Shown piece after piece: positions 1-8,740 of a DNA stretch of 51,391 bases (position 1 is the first letter of the stretch; each line of letters opens with the position of its first letter). This stretch comes from an uncultured Lachnoclostridium sp. GTDB taxonomy: Bacteria > Bacillota > Clostridia > Lachnospirales > Lachnospiraceae. The position numbers were made by a program, and so were the translations under genes. The notes under the pieces are model-generated. The model saw only the letters and a program-made list of their open reading frames with translations. It was not told the DNA's origin and made no database searches. Location: assembly GCA_946402335.1 (NCBI GenBank), contig CAMIWE010000007.1:1-51391 (forward strand). Direction: 5' to 3'.

Positions 1-7
1 CATATTT

Positions 8-275
8 GGAACCGATGAGCAAGAAGAGTAGCTTAAGGAAACGGTTTAAGAGAGCCGCAGGCGGTGGGATTGCGGTACCCGGAACTTTTGTGAATGGACT
101 TGTGAGGGCGAACCGAAAGCGAAAGCAAGTAGGGGAGACGTGAACCGCACGTTACAGCGGTACATGTATGTTAGTACATGACAGAGTGTATGCGTAAGCA
201 TAAAAATAGGTGGCACCGCAGAGATGAGATTATCACCCCTGTCCTATTAGAAGGACAGGGGTGTTTCTATTTTCC
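8..275 (+). promoter_or_regulatory. T-box leader, probably tryptophan-specific
   Basis: This untranslated leader carries the T-box core AGGTGGCACCGCAG at 208-221, close to the family consensus, just before a strong intrinsic terminator. The upstream part is long and structured, as expected of Stem I. The likely specifier is TGG at 95-97, in the context GAATGGAC followed by GAGGG, which reads as a Trp codon. Uncharged tRNA-Trp would then bind and favour antitermination. The next gene, a tryptophan synthase beta-like protein, supports Trp specificity. The specifier choice was made by eye, without folding; the T-box call itself is firm. The leader's promoter lies outside the window or in the first bases. 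Confidence 0.9.
234..275 (+). terminator. T-box regulated intrinsic terminator
   Basis: A perfect 12-base-pair stem (234-245 with 252-263) has a six-base loop and is followed by TTTCTATTTT. It sits right after the T-box core, so it is the terminator arm that competes with the antiterminator. Confidence 0.92.
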
Positions 276-378
276 GCGCACCCTTCGATTCCGGATATTT
301 ATCACGCATCCGTACCGGTGAGAGAGCCGTACGGAACGAAAAATCACATTTTCCGAAAAGGAAAGAAAGGAATCCGTT

Positions 379-1749
379 ATGAGTAAAGAAATCCCTTACA
401 AAATTTATCTGACCGAAGAGGAGATGCCCAAGGCATGGTACAACATGCGCGCGGATATGAAGAATAAGCCCGCTCCGCTTCTCAATCCCGGAACCCTGCA
501 GCCCATGACGGCCGAGGAACTCGGCGGCGTGTTCTGTGACGAACTCGTAAAGCAGGAACTGGATAATGACACTCCGTTTATTGAAATTCCGCAGGAAATC
601 CGCGATTTCTACAAGATGTACCGCCCTTCACCGCTTGTGCGTGCTTACTGCCTTGAGAAGAAGCTCGGCACTCCCGCGAAGATTTATTACAAATTCGAAG
701 GCAACAATACTTCCGGAAGCCACAAGCTGAATTCCGCAATTGCGCAGGCTTATTACGCAAAGAAGCAGGGCCTTAAGGGCGTTACCACCGAGACCGGAGC
801 AGGCCAGTGGGGCACGGCCCTTTCAATGGCATGTGCTTATCTCGGCCTTGACTGCAAGGTATTCATGGTTAAGGTTTCCTATGAGCAGAAGCCGTTCCGC
901 CGCGAAGTAATGCGGACCTACGGCGCAAGCGTTACCCCGTCTCCGTCCGAGACCACCGAGGTCGGCAAGCGGATTCTTGCCGCACATCCCGGAACCGGCG
1001 GAAGCCTCGGCTGTGCGATTTCCGAAGCCGTTGAGGTTGCGGTAAGCAATCCCGGATACCGTTACGTACTTGGAAGCGTACTGAATCAGGTACTGCTGCA
1101 TCAGTCCGTCATCGGTCTTGAGACCAAGGCCGCTCTTGACAAATACGGCATCGTTCCGGATATGATCATCGGCTGCGCAGGCGGCGGATCGAACCTCGGC
1201 GGCCTGATCTCCCCGTTCATGGGCGAGAAGCTCCGCGGCGAGAAGAATTATCAGATCATCGCGGTTGAGCCGGCATCCTGCCCGAGCTTTACCCGCGGCA
1301 AATACGCCTACGATTTCTGCGATACCGGTATGGTTTGCCCGCTCGCAAAGATGTACACCCTCGGTTCAAATTTCATGCCCGCTCCGAACCATGCAGGCGG
1401 CCTTCGCTACCACGGCATGAGCAGCACCCTTTCCCAGCTTTACGCAGACGGATATATGGAAGCAAGAAGCGTTGAGCAGACGAAGGTATTCGAAGCAGCC
1501 GAGATGTTTGCACGCGTTGAGGGTATCCTTCCGGCTCCCGAGAGCAGCCACGCAATCCGCGTAGCCATCGACGAGGCACTCAAGTGCAAGGAAACCGGCG
1601 AGGAGAAGACGATTGTATTCGGCCTGACCGGAACCGGTTATTTCGACCTCGTTGCATACGAGAAGTTCAACAACGGCGAGATGGGCGATTACATCCCGTC
1701 CGACGAGGAAATCGCAAAGAGCCTCGCACAGCTTCCGAAGGTTGACTGA
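379..1749 (+). CDS. trpB: Tryptophan synthase beta chain, TrpB2 type
   Basis: This cytoplasmic PLP enzyme would make L-tryptophan from indole and L-serine. The 456-residue length and N-terminal extension match the TrpB2 branch rather than the roughly 400-residue TrpB1 that pairs with TrpA. Lys116 in GSHKLNSA is the expected PLP lysine, ETGAGQWG (138-145) is the catalytic/indole-site motif, and the glycine-rich GCAGGGSNLGG binds PLP phosphate. The start has AAAGG eight bases upstream. No trpA or other trp gene is adjacent, so a role in indole salvage or a stand-alone synthase is inferred. The upstream Trp T-box implies induction on tryptophan starvation. Codon use is strongly biased (CGC, AAG, GGC), suggesting high expression. 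Confidence 0.93.
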   Translation: MSKEIPYKIYLTEEEMPKAWYNMRADMKNKPAPLLNPGTLQPMTAEELGGVFCDELVKQELDNDTPFIEIPQEIRDFYKMYRPSPLVRAYCLEKKLGTPAKIYYKFEGNNTSGSHKLNSAIAQAYYAKKQGLKGVTTETGAGQWGTALSMACAYLGLDCKVFMVKVSYEQKPFRREVMRTYGASVTPSPSETTEVGKRILAAHPGTGGSLGCAISEAVEVAVSNPGYRYVLGSVLNQVLLHQSVIGLETKAALDKYGIVPDMIIGCAGGGSNLGGLISPFMGEKLRGEKNYQIIAVEPASCPSFTRGKYAYDFCDTGMVCPLAKMYTLGSNFMPAPNHAGGLRYHGMSSTLSQLYADGYMEARSVEQTKVFEAAEMFARVEGILPAPESSHAIRVAIDEALKCKETGEEKTIVFGLTGTGYFDLVAYEKFNNGEMGDYIPSDEEIAKSLAQLPKVD

Positions 1750-1784
1750 TTGCATAAAAAGACAGGACTTAAACAACAGAAAAA

Positions 1785-1820
1785 CGGGCTCTCAACTTGA
1801 TTGAGAGCCCGCTTTATGTT
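1785..1820 (+). terminator. Terminator after trpB
   Basis: CGGGCTCTCAA (1785-1795) pairs with TTGAGAGCCCG (1801-1811) across a five-base loop. The tail CTTTATGTT is only moderately T-rich, so termination may be partial. Confidence 0.75.
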
Positions 1821-1893
1821 ATTCTGAAAGTGGGTTTATACGGGATCTTTACCGGTTTTTGTTACGCTTTTTTGGATATGGGGAGGTAGCAGG

Positions 1894-2838
1894 ATGTATT
1901 TTCAGGATCAGGTTTCCGGAAAGCAGATCGCAAAGGGCCGTCTGCCGGTCGGCTGGACCGAGTATTCGGCCGTGATCAACACGGCGCAAAGCTTCGGAAG
2001 GCCTTTTACGGCAGTAGTGGAGCTTCGAAAGATTGAAGGCGGCCAGGTGATGTTCTTTGAGACCGGCGAGTGTTTCCATCAGATAAAATTCGGCCAGGGA
2101 GAACGGCATGTCGAAGGCGCATTTGACGAACGCACCATGACGCCGGAGAGCAATTACCGTACTGCGGAGAGCTATCTGGACCGCAAAGCGCTGTTTTACA
2201 GCGAAGGACGTCCGGTTAAGCTGTTTGCAAAGGAAAATATGCCGGGATTTGTGGAAGAATCGGAACTGTATTATGAATTGCAAAGAAGTAAAGAAAGGCT
2301 GATGGAGCTTGTCGCTCCGGGCATTACGGCCAACCTGCAGAATGTATGCGCCACGGCGACGTTACGGACCTACCGGTTAGACCAGCCGGACGGGATCTTT
2401 ACGCTTGTGCTCGGCGCGGAAGTTACCGCAAGCGAGTATTGTCTCAGGGAATCCAAAGAAGGGATATTTACGAAACAGGTTGTTACCCCGGTAGACGGAA
2501 TGAGTCTGGGAATCGGGATGACTGCCGAAGCGTTTCGCAGGGAAGCCGGCAAATTCGGCGGCGCCAAAACCGCCGGAGCCAAGGCAGCCTACATAGACTG
2601 GGAGGCGCGAAAGGTATTCGGCCTTTTATGCGCCGGAGAGCCGGACCACGCAAAGATTACCACGCTTCGGGAATGGATCGGATCCTTTGTCGTTGATCCG
2701 GAACTGTTTGATTCCATGAAAAGAAGTGCTGTCGGGCTTACGCCTGAGGATATCCAGGAGCAGAACCTGCTGCATGGACTGCAGGCGAAGCGAACGAGAG
2801 ATAACCGAATGGCAATTGCAAGAAACGGGATGGTTTAA
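1894..2838 (+). CDS. Hypothetical protein, 314 residues
   Basis: I do not recognise this family. The protein is soluble, with no signal peptide or membrane segment. The N-terminal half is rich in beta-prone segments, and a patch near residues 205-235 is Gly/Ala-rich (GKFGGAKTAGAKAA). The C-terminus is helical and charged. GGGGAGG lies eight to ten bases before the ATG. Codon use matches the neighbours, so the gene is real. It sits alone between the trpB terminator and a convergent lipoprotein gene that ends 11 bases away, with no convincing terminator between them. A weak promoter-like pair, TTATGT (1814-1819) and TATACG (1837-1842), precedes it. Confidence 0.7.
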   Translation: MYFQDQVSGKQIAKGRLPVGWTEYSAVINTAQSFGRPFTAVVELRKIEGGQVMFFETGECFHQIKFGQGERHVEGAFDERTMTPESNYRTAESYLDRKALFYSEGRPVKLFAKENMPGFVEESELYYELQRSKERLMELVAPGITANLQNVCATATLRTYRLDQPDGIFTLVLGAEVTASEYCLRESKEGIFTKQVVTPVDGMSLGIGMTAEAFRREAGKFGGAKTAGAKAAYIDWEARKVFGLLCAGEPDHAKITTLREWIGSFVVDPELFDSMKRSAVGLTPEDIQEQNLLHGLQAKRTRDNRMAIARNGMV

Positions 2839-2849
2839 GATTCCAAAGC

Positions 2850-4307
2850 CTACTCGGACGGAAGTTCGGAGCCGGACGAACCGTTGAACCGGGGCCCGTC
2901 GGGGTCGGATTCATCCGTGATCGAAGGCCATTTGCCGTTAAAACCTTCCGAAAAATCAGGCGCTCCGTTGTCGTCTTCGGACCGGTTGCCCCAGCCGCCG
3001 AAAGACCCTTTTCCGCCTTCGGACCCGTCAGGGCGCCGGGGGCCGTCGCCGCCGTTGCCCTGCCTCCCCTGTCCGGGGAAGCCGCCGCCCGGGCCACCCA
3101 TCATGGATTTCGGAATGGAATCCACCTGCTGGCCGTTTATAATGATGGTACCGCCGTTGTATTCGGCTTTTCCTTCATAGTCAAAGGAGGAAACTGTAGA
3201 AGTAATTGTAATGGTACCGCCGTTTACATAAAGATCGCCGTTCGAATCGATGGCATCGGTGTCGCCCTGTCCGACGGTTACCGTAAGCGTTCCGCCGTTA
3301 ATGGTGATAACGGGCGTTCCGTGTGCCGTGCTCTTTTTCGCGGCATTGATTCCGTCATCGGTTGCGTTGATCGTAATGGTTCCGTCGTTGATCGTGATAC
3401 AGGTTCCTTCAATGCCTTCTCGGCCCTTAAGGTCAAAGGTTCCGCCGTCCAGAACAACGTCCGTCGTGCCCTGGATCGCATCGCTTTTTGCATTGATCGT
3501 AAAGGTTCCGCCGCTGATATAGATGTTTCCGAGCGTGTTATCGTCTTCGTTTTCGCAATGCATTCCGTCCTTCTGCGTGGTAACGGAAAATGTGCCGTCA
3601 CAGATGGAAATCGAATCATTGGCTTCAAGGCTGTCAAGCGCGGTGTTAAAGGTATAGGTTCCGCCGGTGACTTTCAGGTCGTCCTTACAGCTGACGCCGT
3701 TTCCTTTGGCGGAAGTCACGGAAAGCGAACCGGTACCGTTTAAAACGATATCGTCTCTTGAGAAAATGACCGCATCGGTATTGGTTTCTCCGTCTGCGCG
3801 GAAGGTTCCGCTTACGCTGAGATCGTTTTTGTTAAACGAGGTGATCAGGCATTTGTCGGCGGAAACTACATAAATCGCCGGGAAATCCTTATTGGTGATC
3901 GTTACGCCGTCCAAAACGAGCTGGACCTTGGCTTTGTCGCCGGCTTCCACGCGAATCGTGCAGTCCGTGGCAGAGCCGGTAATATGATAGGTTCCGTCCT
4001 TCGTGACGGAAACGGTTTCGCCATCCGAAACGGTAAGCTCGGTGGCACCGTTCAGATCGGGATTCTGGTCAAGGTCGCGGGTCGTAAAGACGGTCTCGTT
4101 CGTATTCTTTGAGGAAGGCGACTTTTCGGAAGGCTCCGTCGTCGGAACGGTTGTATCCGTTCCGTCCGGTGTGGGCGTCTCGGTTACGGTTGTTCGTTTC
4201 TTTGCGTCGCCGGTGGCAGAATCCTTTCCGTCGCATGCGGCCAGGACTGCTACGGTAAAGAGCAGGATCAATACGGCAAAAAGACGGGTAATCGGTTTAC
4301 GTGTCAT
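2850..4307 (-). CDS. Beta-helical carbohydrate-binding lipoprotein (DUF4353 / Cthe_2159-like)
   Basis: This 485-residue surface lipoprotein begins with a signal peptide ending in the lipobox LAAC at about residues 21-24. I start it at the ATG whose CAT is at 4305-4307, because GGAGGT (plus-strand complement 4313-4318) sits six bases upstream; an upstream ATG at 4337 has no such site. Residues ~75-390 repeat short beta strands with GG-T/S-T-IN turns (for example ITINGGTLTV), typical of right-handed beta helices. This resembles the DUF4353 family, whose member Cthe_2159 binds pectic acids. The C-terminus is a Gly/Pro/Asp-rich low-complexity tail. Sugar binding is inferred from the family. Confidence 0.8.
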   Translation of the reverse strand: MTRKPITRLFAVLILLFTVAVLAACDGKDSATGDAKKRTTVTETPTPDGTDTTVPTTEPSEKSPSSKNTNETVFTTRDLDQNPDLNGATELTVSDGETVSVTKDGTYHITGSATDCTIRVEAGDKAKVQLVLDGVTITNKDFPAIYVVSADKCLITSFNKNDLSVSGTFRADGETNTDAVIFSRDDIVLNGTGSLSVTSAKGNGVSCKDDLKVTGGTYTFNTALDSLEANDSISICDGTFSVTTQKDGMHCENEDDNTLGNIYISGGTFTINAKSDAIQGTTDVVLDGGTFDLKGREGIEGTCITINDGTITINATDDGINAAKKSTAHGTPVITINGGTLTVTVGQGDTDAIDSNGDLYVNGGTITITSTVSSFDYEGKAEYNGGTIIINGQQVDSIPKSMMGGPGGGFPGQGRQGNGGDGPRRPDGSEGGKGSFGGWGNRSEDDNGAPDFSEGFNGKWPSITDESDPDGPRFNGSSGSELPSE

Positions 4308-4479
4308 GCTGGACCTCCGTTCTTTGTATAAGGGCAATCCGGACCGGACGGCCGGATAATAGTTACTTTATTAAATTCAGAATAACAGTCGAAAACGAAG
4401 AAAATTTGGATGAATTGTGGTTTTTGTGTGTAATTTATGCAGAATCCTGTAAGGAAGGGCTTCCGAGGGAGGGTTTCGG

Positions 4480-4508
4480 TTGACTTTTCGGGGTTTGCAT
4501 AGTAATTT
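4480..4508 (+). promoter_or_regulatory. Possible promoter for metF operon
   Basis: TTGACT (4480-4485) is followed after 17 bases by TAATTT (4503-4508); the -10 element matches only half of the consensus. It is the best candidate in the 233-base gap before metF. I saw no S-box or other methionine riboswitch there. Confidence 0.35.
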
Positions 4509-4540
4509 TGTTGTGAAGTAAAAGAAACGGGGTAGGGATC

Positions 4541-5419
4541 ATGGAATTAAGCGAAATCATGAAAAACGGAAGAACGGCATTTACCTTCGAAATCTTTCCG
4601 CCGAAGAGAGATATGCCGATTGAGACGATTTATAAAACGCTGGACGGACTGCAGGGTCTTCATCCGGATTTTATCAGCGTGACCTATGGTGCCGGCGGAA
4701 GCGCTGCCGACACGAAAACGGCGGATATCGCCCAGATCATCAAAGATAAATACGGCATGGAGTCGGCGGTTCATTTGACCTGCCTCTATAACACGAAAGA
4801 AGATATCGACCTGATCTGCGAGCAGCTGAAGGAAAGGAACATCCGGAACATTTTAGCGCTGCGCGGCGACCGCAATCCGAATGCGGTTCGTGAGCCCCAG
4901 AAGGATTTCCCGCATGCGTCCGACCTGATCGCCTACCTTCGCACAAAGGGTGATTACCATATCATGGGAGCCTGCTATCCGGAAGGACATCTGGAAGCGA
5001 AGAGCCTTGATGAAGATATTGAAAATCTGAAAAAGAAGGTGGATGCCGGTGCGACGCACCTGCTTTCCCAGCTCTTTTTCGATAACGACGTATATTTCCG
5101 CTTTTTGGAGAAAGCCCGCAAGGCAGGCATAAATGTTCCGATCGAAGCCGGAATCATGCCCTGTACGAGTAAGGCCAGCATTGAACGTATGGTTATGATG
5201 TGCGGCGCGAGCCTTCCGGCCAAATTCACCCGTACGATGGCGCGTTACGAAAACTATCCGGACGCGCTTCGGGAAGCCGGAATCGCTTATGCGATCGACC
5301 AGATCATCGACCTTGTGAGCCGTGGTGTAGACGGGATTCATCTGTATACGATGAACAGCCCTTATGTGGCAAGAAAAATCACCGAAGCGGTTGCGCCGCT
5401 TCTGAATCCGGGCAAATAA
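4541..5419 (+). CDS. metF: 5,10-methylenetetrahydrofolate reductase
   Basis: The enzyme reduces 5,10-methylene-THF to 5-methyl-THF, the methyl donor for methionine synthase. At 292 residues it has the usual bacterial MetF length. The N-terminal motif FTFEIFPPK, the SVTYGAGGS segment, ILALRGD and the SQLFFD motif are all typical of the flavin-dependent TIM barrel. The ribosome site is weak (GGGGTAGGG before ATG). The stop codon is two bases before the next start, so it is translationally linked to the MetH reactivation protein and then MetH. Confidence 0.95.
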   Translation: MELSEIMKNGRTAFTFEIFPPKRDMPIETIYKTLDGLQGLHPDFISVTYGAGGSAADTKTADIAQIIKDKYGMESAVHLTCLYNTKEDIDLICEQLKERNIRNILALRGDRNPNAVREPQKDFPHASDLIAYLRTKGDYHIMGACYPEGHLEAKSLDEDIENLKKKVDAGATHLLSQLFFDNDVYFRFLEKARKAGINVPIEAGIMPCTSKASIERMVMMCGASLPAKFTRTMARYENYPDALREAGIAYAIDQIIDLVSRGVDGIHLYTMNSPYVARKITEAVAPLLNPGK

Positions 5420-5421
5420 AT

Positions 5422-6153
5422 ATGGTAAAACTGAGACCAATCAATAAAAAAGAAGCTGCGCTGTATCTCGGATACGGAAAGAACGAGCCGGACCAGGTCA
5501 TTCTGAACCTGATGGACGAGTGCGAAGGACCTCTTATGGAGGCCTGCCACCCGTCTTTTTGCTACGGAATCTTTGATATCGAGCTGTGCTCCGAAGAACG
5601 GGTAGTTCTTTCTGAGTGCGACCTGGAGCTTACCGGGAAGGATATCGTAAAACTGCTGACCGGTTGCGGCAAAGCAGTGCTTTTTGCGGCAACGCTCGGC
5701 GCGGGCGTGGATACACTGATGCGCAGGCTGCAGGTCGGAAGCATGCCGAAGGCAATCCTTACGGATGCGATGGCCGGTGCCGCGATTGAGCAGATCTGCA
5801 ACGATTTTCAGGAAGAACTGGCGGTACAGTTCCCGGATCTTAAGCAGACAATGCGGTATTCGCCGGGCTACGGCGACCTGCCGCTTTCGATTCAGAGAAA
5901 GCTTTTGGAAACACTTTCCGCCGGCAAGCGGATCGGCCTTTCCGTCACGGAAGGCAATATGCTGACGCCGCTTAAGTCCGTGACAGCCGTGATCGGTCTT
6001 CGCGATATCAAAAATGAGGAAGAGCGGAGCCGCATCCGGGACATGGCCCTTCAGGATGCCACACTGAACGCAGAGCTGAGTGTCGGTGACTGCAGCAAGG
6101 AAGCATGCGCAGGCTGTGCATTTGCCGCAAAATGCCATCGAAAAGAGAATTGA
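5422..6153 (+). CDS. Methionine synthase reactivation domain protein (split MetH)
   Basis: This 243-residue protein corresponds to the C-terminal activation domain of full-length MetH, which binds SAM and reductively methylates inactive cob(II)alamin. The signature RYSPGYGDLPLSIQ (near residues 151-164) is the characteristic SAM-binding stretch. A small Cys-rich end (CSKEACAGCAFAAKC) closes the protein. The start is the ATG at 5422, two bases after metF stops; reading further upstream in frame would run through metF. The following metH lacks this domain, so the two polypeptides probably act together. Confidence 0.88.
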   Translation: MVKLRPINKKEAALYLGYGKNEPDQVILNLMDECEGPLMEACHPSFCYGIFDIELCSEERVVLSECDLELTGKDIVKLLTGCGKAVLFAATLGAGVDTLMRRLQVGSMPKAILTDAMAGAAIEQICNDFQEELAVQFPDLKQTMRYSPGYGDLPLSIQRKLLETLSAGKRIGLSVTEGNMLTPLKSVTAVIGLRDIKNEEERSRIRDMALQDATLNAELSVGDCSKEACAGCAFAAKCHRKEN

Positions 6154-6210
6154 GCGAATATGAGGGCCGGATCACAGCGGCCCGGGACAATATAAAACAG
6201 GGAGTTTTGG

Positions 6211-8640
6211 ATGAAAAACGGCACAATTAAAATATTGGACGGCGCGATGGGAACCAGACTGCAGGCAATGGGGCTGCCTCTCGGCGGCATTCCGGAGGTT
6301 TGGAACATCGCGGAGCCGGAAAAGGTGACAAGCGTACACGAGAGTTACCTGGCAGCAGGCTCGGACATTGTCTATACGAATACGTTCGGCGCGAACAGCT
6401 ATAAGATGAGTGCGTCCGGATATACGGTGCAGGAACTGATTTCGGCCGGCGTGGCCAATGCCCGCAGGGCCTGCGCAAAATACCCCGGCTCGCAGGTTGC
6501 CCTCGATATCGGGCCCATCGGGAAGATGCTTTCCCCGCTCGGTGATCTCGCGTTTGAGGATGCGTATGAGCTGTTCCGCGAGCAGGTGCTGGCCGGTAAA
6601 GACGCCGATCTGATCGTTATCGAGACGATGACCGATCTGTATGAGGCGAAGGCGGCGCTGCTTGCGGCCAAGGAGAATTCGGACAAGCCCGTATACGTTA
6701 CCATGAGCTTTGAGGCAAACGGGCGGACGTTTACCGGAACCAGCATTGAATGTATGGCGCTTACGCTTTCCGGACTCGGCGCGGATGCCATCGGGTTTAA
6801 CTGCTCCCTCGGACCGGAGGAGCTGACGCCGATGGTGAAGACGCTTTATGAACTGACGAAGCTTCCGATCGTTTTGAAGCCGAATGCGGGACTTCCCGAT
6901 CCGGTTACAAATACTTATAACGTTTCCCCGGAGGAGTTTGCGGACTGCATCGGGGAACTGCTTCCGTACGGCATTGTTGCTACCGGCGGATGCTGCGGCA
7001 CGACACCCGAATATATCGCGGCACTGAAGCGGAAAGCGGTGGCATTTGCCGAAGAGGAGAAGCGGACGGACCTGCCCGCGAAGCGGGAGGTATCGGGAAT
7101 CTGTTCCTCCACGGAGGCAGTCTGGTTCTCGGAGCCGAGAGTCATCGGCGAGCGGATCAACCCCACCGGCAAGAAGCGCTTTAAGGAAGCCCTTTTAAAC
7201 GGCGATATGGATTATATCCTTTCTCAGGCGATCTCGCAGGTTGACGCCGGCGCGGACATCCTGGACGTCAACGTGGGGCTTCCCGGCGTGAACGAGAAGG
7301 AAATGATGGTACGGGTGGTAAAGGAACTGCAGGCCATCGTCAGCGTTCCCTTACAGATTGACTCGAACATTCCCGAAGTCGTTGAGGCGGCACTGCGGAT
7401 TTATAACGGACGCGCTCTTGTAAACAGCGTAAACGGCGAAGAGAAGAGCCTTTCCTCGATTCTTCCGATCGTGAAGAAGTACGGTGCGGCGGTTGTCGGA
7501 CTGACGCTTGACGAGGGCGGCATCCCGAACGAAGCCGAGGGCCGTTTCGCCATTGCGGAGCGGATCGTAAACCGCGCGGAGGCAATCGGGATTCCGAGAT
7601 CCGACGTACAGATCGACTGCCTTACGCTTGCGGCAAGTGCCGAGCAGGCCGTTGTCGCCGAGACGCTTAAGGCACTGAAAATGGTACACGACAGGCTGCA
7701 CACGGGTGCGGTTCTCGGGGTTTCGAACATCAGCTTCGGCCTGCCGAACCGGGAACTTGTCAATACGACGTTTTTAACGATGGCACTCCAGAACGGGCTG
7801 ACGCTTCCGATCATGAATCCTAATTCGGATTCGATGATGGGCGCAATCCGGGCGTACCGTCTTTTAATGAATATCGATAAACACGCAATGGCCTATACGG
7901 AAGCCTATAAGGATTTTGTGCCGGCCAAGGCGGAGGCAAAGCCCGGCGCGGCTACCCCGGCAGCTTCGGTAGCCGATGAAACCGAGGCGAAGATCCGGGA
8001 AACCCTCGGGGAAAAGGCGGCGGAACTGTATGCCGCAATCCTGACCGGAAGAGCGGAACGGGGAGAACTTCTTGCAGACGAATGGCTGAAGGAAGGCGAC
8101 CCGATGGCCATGGTGAACGGGGTTCTGATCCCGGCACTGGATACGGTCGGGGCAGGCTTTGAGAAAGGAAGAATATTCCTTCCGCAGCTGATGCTGTCCG
8201 CGTCGGTTGTACAGGGCGTTTTCGTCCGCGTGAAGGAGTTTATGGCAAGTTCCGGACAGGAACAGGTGAGCAAGGGCACGATCGTGCTCGCCACCGTAAA
8301 GGGCGATATCCACGATATCGGAAAGAATATCGTTAAAATGCTTCTTGAGAATTACGGCTTCACCGTAAAGGATCTCGGCCGCGATGTGGACCCGCAGGTT
8401 GTCGTGCAGGCGGCAAAGGAGACCGGCGCCCCGCTTGTGGGACTGAGTGCGCTGATGACGACGACCCTCGGAAGCATGGAGGAAACGATCCGGGCGCTTA
8501 AAGAAGCCGGACTGAACTGTAAAACCGTGGTCGGCGGCGCCGTGCTGACGCCCGAATATGCGGAGCGCATCGGAGCGGATTATTACGGCTCCGACGCGAA
8601 AGCAACCGTTGATATCGCAAAAGAAGTATTTCATTGTTAA
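6211..8640 (+). CDS. metH: Cobalamin-dependent methionine synthase lacking activation domain
   Basis: The 809-residue enzyme transfers the methyl group of 5-methyl-THF to homocysteine through cobalamin. Residues 1-290 are the homocysteine-binding barrel, with zinc ligands Cys198, Cys261 and Cys262 (GFNCSLG and TGGCCGT). Residues ~308-565 are the pterin-binding barrel (VIGERINPTG). An Ala/Pro linker (571-590) leads to the helical cap (~593-685). The B12 Rossmann domain follows, with DIHDIG at 699-704, His701 being the lower cobalt ligand. The canonical C-terminal SAM domain is absent and supplied by the upstream gene. AGGGAG at 6199-6204 fixes the start. Confidence 0.95.
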   Translation: MKNGTIKILDGAMGTRLQAMGLPLGGIPEVWNIAEPEKVTSVHESYLAAGSDIVYTNTFGANSYKMSASGYTVQELISAGVANARRACAKYPGSQVALDIGPIGKMLSPLGDLAFEDAYELFREQVLAGKDADLIVIETMTDLYEAKAALLAAKENSDKPVYVTMSFEANGRTFTGTSIECMALTLSGLGADAIGFNCSLGPEELTPMVKTLYELTKLPIVLKPNAGLPDPVTNTYNVSPEEFADCIGELLPYGIVATGGCCGTTPEYIAALKRKAVAFAEEEKRTDLPAKREVSGICSSTEAVWFSEPRVIGERINPTGKKRFKEALLNGDMDYILSQAISQVDAGADILDVNVGLPGVNEKEMMVRVVKELQAIVSVPLQIDSNIPEVVEAALRIYNGRALVNSVNGEEKSLSSILPIVKKYGAAVVGLTLDEGGIPNEAEGRFAIAERIVNRAEAIGIPRSDVQIDCLTLAASAEQAVVAETLKALKMVHDRLHTGAVLGVSNISFGLPNRELVNTTFLTMALQNGLTLPIMNPNSDSMMGAIRAYRLLMNIDKHAMAYTEAYKDFVPAKAEAKPGAATPAASVADETEAKIRETLGEKAAELYAAILTGRAERGELLADEWLKEGDPMAMVNGVLIPALDTVGAGFEKGRIFLPQLMLSASVVQGVFVRVKEFMASSGQEQVSKGTIVLATVKGDIHDIGKNIVKMLLENYGFTVKDLGRDVDPQVVVQAAKETGAPLVGLSALMTTTLGSMEETIRALKEAGLNCKTVVGGAVLTPEYAERIGADYYGSDAKATVDIAKEVFHC

Positions 8641-8740
8641 CAAAGGATCCGATGCAGGAAGGGATGAACACAGAATGTGCTTATTGCTGTTTCGCAGAAA
8701 CCGGGAGAACACCGCATCGCGGGAAGGAGAGAATGAAAAA

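Noticed and set aside
4338-4540. Possible methionine riboswitch before metF
   Set aside because: No S-box core, kink-turn or terminator could be found in this AT-rich gap.
5200-5421. Upstream extension of the MetH activation protein into metF
   Set aside because: The extension translates to non-homologous sequence; the ATG at 5422 gives the family N-terminus.
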